A stretch of DNA of 10,702 bases from Novosphingobium sp. (GTDB lineage: Bacteria > Pseudomonadota > Alphaproteobacteria > Sphingomonadales > Sphingomonadaceae). Position numbers and translations under genes: made by a program. Positions 6,971 through 10,702 of this stretch are shown here, one piece after another. The notes under the pieces are model-generated. The model ran no database searches and was not told where the DNA came from. It worked only from the letters and a program-made list of their open reading frames with translations. Every line of letters begins with the position of its first letter. Position 1 is the stretch's first letter. Location: the NCBI GenBank assembly GCA_009885425.1, contig VFKS01000054.1, forward strand, positions 1 through 10,702, written 5' to 3'.

Positions 6971-8295
6971 CTGGCAGTGACCCGCAAGGGTAGCGTCTTG
7001 AGCCCGCCGACAAATGTGCTCTTGGCGCGCTTGGGTTCGCCAGCCAATTCGACACTGTCGACCCGGTCGAGCAGGGCTTCGAACAGCAGCCGCATTTCGA
7101 GCCGCGCGAGGTGCAGCCCCAGGCACTGATGCGCGCCTGCGCCAAAGGCGGCGTGGCGGTTGGCTTCGCGGCTGGCGTCGAACCGGCGCGGATCGGGGAA
7201 CTGTGCCGGATCGTGGTTGGCGGCGACATAGTTCAGCATCAGCCATTCACCGGCCTTGATCGGCACTCCGCCGACTTCGCAATCGGCCGCGGCGGTCCGC
7301 ATGAAGTGTTGAACCGGGGTGGTCCAGCGGATCGCCTCTTCGACAATGCCCGGAACCAGGCTGCGATCGGCCTTGACCCGGGCGAATTGCGCGGGGTCTT
7401 TGGCCAAGGCCAGCATTGCGCCGGCCGTGCTGGCGCTGGTGGTATCGTGCCCAGCCGCGGCAATGATGATATAGTACCCGGCCCGGTCGCGTGCCGAGAT
7501 CGGCGCGCCGTCAATTTCGGCTTTGGCCAGGATCGTCGCGACGTCACTCGTCGGATTGGCCCGGCGTTGCGCCGCCAGCCCCTCGAAATAGGCCTCGAAA
7601 TCGGCGACCGCGCCTTGCACGATCTGGAAAATCTGATCGGGTGAAAGGTTGGCCAAGCCGCTCTTGTTGAGGTCTTCGTCCTGCCCACCGAACATTTGCT
7701 GGGTCAGGAACAGCATCCGCGGTTCGTCTTCCTCGGGCACGCCCAGGATCTGCATCACCACGTGGAGCGGATAGGGCGCTGAAACCACCGGTACAAAATC
7801 GACCGCGCCGCCGCTTTCCTGCGCCGCAGCGATCAGCCGGTCGGCTGTCTTGGCGGCCAGCGCGCGGATATCGGCTTCGATCGTGCGCAGGTTCTTGGGC
7901 ATGAACCAATCCTGCGTCAGCCGCCGCAGTTTCGGGTGTTTGGGCGCATCGAGCGCGACCAGCGAACTGACCAGATTGGGGCTTTCGTCACCCTGCGCGG
8001 CGGTGATCTGGCGGGCAAACGCCTCGCCCATCTTGTTGGTGAACACGGTCGCGCGCGGGGCGTTGAGGAAGCCGGCGTTGTCCTTGCTGATCCGCATCAC
8101 TTCGTCATAGCCGGTGACCAGCCAGAACGGGTCGTGATCGCCAGTCGGGCTTTCAACCAGCGTAACCGGGCTAGCGCTGCGCAGTTCGTCGAACAGGTCG
8201 AGCAACGGATCCCAGGCGGCATAGTTGTTTGGATCGAGCACGGCGATGGCCTGCTGCGGGGTGGCAGCAATCGGGCTGACGATGGGTGCGTTCAT
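6967..8295 (-). CDS. Cytochrome P450, soluble bacterial type
   Basis: The 442-residue product is a soluble, three-component-type bacterial P450: no membrane anchor and no fused reductase. The I-helix oxygen-activation motif AAGHDTTSAS lies near residues 280-289 (Asp284, Thr285-Thr286). The K-helix ExxR is Glu320-Arg323 (EEAIRW), and the heme loop FGAGAHQCLG supplies the thiolate Cys391. HDPAQFPDPRRFD before the heme loop is also typical. It should insert oxygen into a hydrophobic substrate using electrons from a ferredoxin and reductase that are not in this window. The next gene upstream is an acyl-CoA ligase, which hints at an acid or a terpenoid/steroid-like substrate, but the CYP family is not identified. 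The ATG at 8295 is chosen because it lies 4 nt after the ligase stop; upstream in-frame starts would overlap the ligase. There is no clear Shine-Dalgarno, so translation is probably coupled to the ligase. Confidence 0.95.
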   Translation of the reverse strand: MNAPIVSPIAATPQQAIAVLDPNNYAAWDPLLDLFDELRSASPVTLVESPTGDHDPFWLVTGYDEVMRISKDNAGFLNAPRATVFTNKMGEAFARQITAAQGDESPNLVSSLVALDAPKHPKLRRLTQDWFMPKNLRTIEADIRALAAKTADRLIAAAQESGGAVDFVPVVSAPYPLHVVMQILGVPEEDEPRMLFLTQQMFGGQDEDLNKSGLANLSPDQIFQIVQGAVADFEAYFEGLAAQRRANPTSDVATILAKAEIDGAPISARDRAGYYIIIAAAGHDTTSASTAGAMLALAKDPAQFARVKADRSLVPGIVEEAIRWTTPVQHFMRTAAADCEVGGVPIKAGEWLMLNYVAANHDPAQFPDPRRFDASREANRHAAFGAGAHQCLGLHLARLEMRLLFEALLDRVDSVELAGEPKRAKSTFVGGLKTLPLRVTAS

Positions 8296-8299
8296 GGCT

Positions 8300-9850
8300 T
8301 CAGGCTTTCGGCTGGGCGGCTTCATAGGCCGCCTTGTACTCATCGCGCAGATGGCGCTTGTAGAGTTTGCCGGTCAGTTCGCGCGGCAGTTCGGCGCGGA
8401 AATCGATCTGGCGCGGCATCTTTACCCGGCTCAATTGCGGGGCAAGGTAAGCGATCAGCTCATCGGCCAGTTCCGGGCCAGCATCGGCCATGTCGAGCGG
8501 CTGGACCACCGCCACCACCCTCTCGCCAAAATCGGGATCGGGCGCGCCGATGACCGCGGCATCAGCCACTTTGGGATGGGTCACCAGCAGGTTTTCGATC
8601 TCCTGCGGGTAGATATTGACCCCGCCCGAAATGATCATGAAGCTCTTGCGGTCGGTCAGGTAGACATAGCCGTCCTCATCCTCGTACCCAACGTCGCCCA
8701 GGCTGGACCAGCCGTGCTTGTTCTTCGCATCGGCGGTCTTGCCGGGATCGTTGTGGTATTCAAACGCGACCATCCCTTCGGTCGGTTCGAAAAAGATCTG
8801 GCCCTCGGTGCCGCGCGGCACTTCATCGCCGCTTTCATCACAGACCCTGACAATTCCGGTCAAGGCGCGGCCAACCGTGCCGGGACGCTCAAGCCATTCC
8901 GGGCTGGTCACGAAAGTAAACCCGTTGCCCTCGGTTCCGGCGTAGTATTCGTACAGCACCGGCCCCCACCATTCGATCATCGCCCGCTTGACCGGCACCG
9001 GGCACGGCGCGGCAGCGTGGATCGCGCATTTGAGGCTCGAGACATCGTATTTGCGGCGGACTTCTTCAGGCAGTTTCAGCATCCGCACGAAATGGGTCGG
9101 CACGAACTGGCTGTCGGTGATCTGGTATTTCTCGATCGCGGCCAGCGCCAGTTCGGGATCGAACTTCTCCATCACCACCACGGTGCCGCCCAGCTTCTGG
9201 ATGGTCATCGACCAGCGCAGCGGCGCAGCGTGATAGAGCGGGGCGGGCGAAAGATAGACCGAATCCGGCTTGATCCCGAAGGCCATCATGGTGAGGCCAA
9301 CCAGGGCATTGGCCTGATCGATTGCAGGATCTTCAGGCAGCGGGAGCTTGACGCCTTTGGGCTGGCCGGTGGTACCGCTGGAATAGAGCATATCGACCCC
9401 GGCCCGCTCATCGACGATCGGGGTGGCGGGCATTGCGGCGAGGGCATTTTCGGCCGAAAGCGGCCCCGGCGTATCGAACCGCAACTGTTCAACCGCGGGC
9501 GAGAGCTTGGCCACCTCGTCCAGCGTCAGCGCGAGGTGGGCCGAACCAAACAGCAGCTTGGCCCCGCTATCCTCAAGAATATAGGCAATTTCGGGCGGAG
9601 TCAGGCGGCTCGATATGCCGACATAGTGCAAGCCCGCGCGCTGGAACCCCCAGGTCAGGCACAAGAACCACGGGTGGTTTTCCATGCACAGCGCCACCGT
9701 GTCACCGATCTTGACCCCGCGTGCGCGCAGCAATTGCGCGACCTGGTTGGAACGCTTGTCCAGCTCGGCAAAGGTAATCGTTTCGCCGCTTCCGGCCATG
9801 ATGATGGCGGCCCGGTCAGGCTGGGTCTTGGCGTGGATCGAGGGGTGCAT
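8300..9850 (-). CDS. AMP-dependent acyl-CoA synthetase/ligase (ANL superfamily)
   Basis: The 516-residue product activates a carboxylic acid as acyl-AMP and then transfers it to coenzyme A. The P-loop YSSGTTGQPKG is at residues 156-166, YYAGTEGNG at 302-310, SLGDVGYEDEDGYVYLTDR at about 383-401 with the hinge region after it (SGGVNIYPQEIE), and the C-terminal ELPRELTGKLYKR carries the adenylation lysine Lys495. All core motifs are intact. The pattern is that of FadD-like proteins; the acid is unknown. The ATG at 9850 is preferred over an in-frame start at 9919 because MHPSIHAK resembles the usual N-terminus and a strong AGGAGAG (9860-9866) lies 9 nt upstream. The stop is 4 nt before the P450 start, so the two genes form an operon and probably a pathway step pair. 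A terminator upstream at 9947-9973 separates it from the M23 peptidase gene, so it should have its own promoter between 9851 and 9946. Confidence 0.95.
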   Translation of the reverse strand: MHPSIHAKTQPDRAAIIMAGSGETITFAELDKRSNQVAQLLRARGVKIGDTVALCMENHPWFLCLTWGFQRAGLHYVGISSRLTPPEIAYILEDSGAKLLFGSAHLALTLDEVAKLSPAVEQLRFDTPGPLSAENALAAMPATPIVDERAGVDMLYSSGTTGQPKGVKLPLPEDPAIDQANALVGLTMMAFGIKPDSVYLSPAPLYHAAPLRWSMTIQKLGGTVVVMEKFDPELALAAIEKYQITDSQFVPTHFVRMLKLPEEVRRKYDVSSLKCAIHAAAPCPVPVKRAMIEWWGPVLYEYYAGTEGNGFTFVTSPEWLERPGTVGRALTGIVRVCDESGDEVPRGTEGQIFFEPTEGMVAFEYHNDPGKTADAKNKHGWSSLGDVGYEDEDGYVYLTDRKSFMIISGGVNIYPQEIENLLVTHPKVADAAVIGAPDPDFGERVVAVVQPLDMADAGPELADELIAYLAPQLSRVKMPRQIDFRAELPRELTGKLYKRHLRDEYKAAYEAAQPKA

Positions 9851-9859
9851 GATGATTGA

Positions 9860-9866
9860 CTCTCCT
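9860..9866 (-). promoter_or_regulatory. Ribosome binding site of the acyl-CoA ligase gene
   Basis: The minus strand reads AGGAGAG, 9 nt before the ATG at 9850. It is the clearest Shine-Dalgarno in the window and fixes the start of this gene against the upstream in-frame alternative. Confidence 0.7.
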
Positions 9867-9892
9867 AGGCGGTCTGGGCCGCTTGCTGACGA

Positions 9893-9903
9893 GTTTAACC
9901 GCT
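9893..9903 (-). promoter_or_regulatory. Candidate promoter element upstream of the ligase-P450 operon
   Basis: The minus strand reads AGCGGTTAAAC, ending 42 nt before the ligase start. It is identical to the 11-mer at 2129-2139 upstream of galU, which lies at a similar distance from its gene. A -10-like role for TTAAAC is possible. TTGC lies 17 nt before TTAAAC here, against 19 nt at galU. The match to sigma-70 consensus is weak. Confidence 0.25.
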
Positions 9904-9946
9904 CGATTAAATGGCGCAAGCTTCAATGCAGGGGAATCGTCCGGGC

Positions 9947-9973
9947 AAAGAAAAAGGCGGCCTAAGCCGCCTT
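9947..9973 (-). terminator. Intrinsic terminator of the M23 peptidase gene
   Basis: On the minus strand AAGGCGGC-TTAG-GCCGCCTT (9973-9954) forms an 8-bp GC-rich stem with a 4-nt loop, and the tail continues as TTT-C-TTT. The stem lies 67 nt after the M23 gene stop at 10041 and before the ligase gene, so it ends the peptidase transcript and insulates the ligase-P450 operon. Confidence 0.85.
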
Positions 9974-10040
9974 GTTCCCAGCATCCTCCCAGAAGCTGCT
10001 CCCGGCCCGGCTCTATCGCCCGGATCCGGATGGTATTCGC

Positions 10041-10702
10041 TTATTCGCCTTCGTCACCGCCGCCCATGGCGGTTTCGGTGGTCCCGGGCAGGACCCGGCT
10101 GTTGCCGTTCATATAGGGAACCGGATTGACCGCCATGCCAGCGATCCGCACTTCATAGTGCAGGTGCGGACCAGTCGAACGGCCGGTCGAACCGACATAG
10201 CCGATCAGATCGCCCTTCTTGACCGACTGGCCCGAAGCGACGCTAAGCCGCGACAGGTGGCCGTAACGGGTCTGGATCTTACCGCCATGTTCGATCGAAA
10301 TGTACATGCCGTAGCTGGAAAACCAGTCCGCCTTGCTGATCACGCCATCGGCGGTGGCATAGACCGGAGTGCCGGTCGGCATCGCCAGATCGATGCCCTT
10401 GTGGCCGCGGCGGCCACCCAGAACCGGGTGGGTGCGCATCCCGAAGCCCGAAGTCATCGCAGCACCATCCAGCGGATTGCGCGAGGGGATCGAAACCTTG
10501 GTGGGAGCAAAAGTCGGATTGGCAAGGCCCGAACCCGAAGCGGTGGTGACCAAGCCAGACGATGGGCTGGTGGCAGGCGCAATCGCCAGCTGCCCGCTAT
10601 CCATCTGCTTCCAGCCATTGAACAGGCGGCGGAATTCATCATCACCGCCCTGCGGTGCCTTGGCAGCCTGAGCAGCGCGCAGCGGGGCTGCGACATCGGC
10701 AC
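10041..10702 (-). CDS. M23 (LytM-type) zinc metallopeptidase, N-terminal part outside the window
   Basis: The frame stays open to the right edge, so the start lies beyond 10702; the ATG at 10604 is probably internal because coding continues through it (DEFRRLFNGWKQ-M). About 219 residues are visible: an alanine/serine-rich linker, then a complete LytM domain. SGFGMRTHPVLG and HKGIDLAMP (His and Asp zinc ligands) are followed by YGHLS and GPHLHYEV, whose second His is the third ligand, so the site looks catalytically competent. A short GGGDEGE tail ends the protein. Family members cleave peptide cross-links in peptidoglycan during growth or division; the missing N-terminus decides whether it is membrane-anchored or carries coiled coils. 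A strong terminator lies 67 nt downstream, so this gene ends its transcript. Confidence 0.93.
   Translation of the reverse strand, partial: ADVAAPLRAAQAAKAPQGGDDEFRRLFNGWKQMDSGQLAIAPATSPSSGLVTTASGSGLANPTFAPTKVSIPSRNPLDGAAMTSGFGMRTHPVLGGRRGHKGIDLAMPTGTPVYATADGVISKADWFSSYGMYISIEHGGKIQTRYGHLSRLSVASGQSVKKGDLIGYVGSTGRSTGPHLHYEVRIAGMAVNPVPYMNGNSRVLPGTTETAMGGGDEGE

Noticed and set aside
8225..9859. A 544-codon open frame antisense to the acyl-CoA ligase
   Set aside because: The ligase on the opposite strand has every family motif and a strong ribosome binding site. Long antisense frames are common in GC-rich genes, and this one shows no family motif.
2073..9910. Word CTCGATTWA in three intergenic regions (2073-2081, 4995-5003, 9902-9910)
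   Set aside because: It is too short, its position and orientation relative to the genes differ, and the first copy differs by one base. Chance is sufficient.

Overview
This window looks like ordinary chromosome from a GC-rich Alphaproteobacterium, most likely a sphingomonad (Sphingomonadales). That placement is an inference from the GC-rich third codon positions and the gene mix: an HExxxxH-type DUF885 protein, a soluble P450 next to an acyl-CoA ligase, and an RluE/RoxA pair of ribosome-modifying enzymes. No marker gene fixes the genus. There are no rRNA, tRNA, CRISPR, integrase, transposase or phage genes.

Layout. Positions 1-768 (+) hold the C-terminal part of an OmpA-family peptidoglycan-binding protein whose start lies before the window. 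It converges on murA (784-2067, -) across a G7/C7 hairpin. murA is divergent from galU (2173-3057, +), and galU overlaps the stop of a secreted DUF885 metallopeptidase-like protein (3054-4886, -) by 4 nt. That gene is divergent from rluE (5013-5573, +), a 23S rRNA pseudouridine synthase, which is followed by a possible 57-codon ORF (5600-5773, +). From 5770 to 9850 the minus strand carries a run read in the order acyl-CoA ligase (8300-9850), cytochrome P450 (6967-8295), then roxA, a cupin ribosomal oxygenase (5770-6909). A perfect 50-nt palindrome sits exactly at the junction between P450 and roxA. A strong intrinsic terminator (9947-9973) insulates this run from an M23 (LytM-type) peptidase gene that leaves the window at its right edge (10041-10702, -).

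Function. Several genes concern the cell envelope: OmpA-like anchor, MurA (first committed step of peptidoglycan synthesis), GalU (UDP-glucose for surface glycans) and the M23 peptidase (peptidoglycan hydrolysis). Two modify the ribosome: RluE acts on 23S rRNA and RoxA on ribosomal protein L16. The ligase/P450 pair is a probable small catabolic or tailoring unit, with 4 nt between the two genes.

I do not see an undescribed multi-gene system. The most unusual object is the perfect palindrome at 6921-6970. Its outer ends are CTAG, and collapsing it to a single CTAG restores a tight 11-nt P450-roxA junction with the P450 stop codon intact, as expected for an inserted element.
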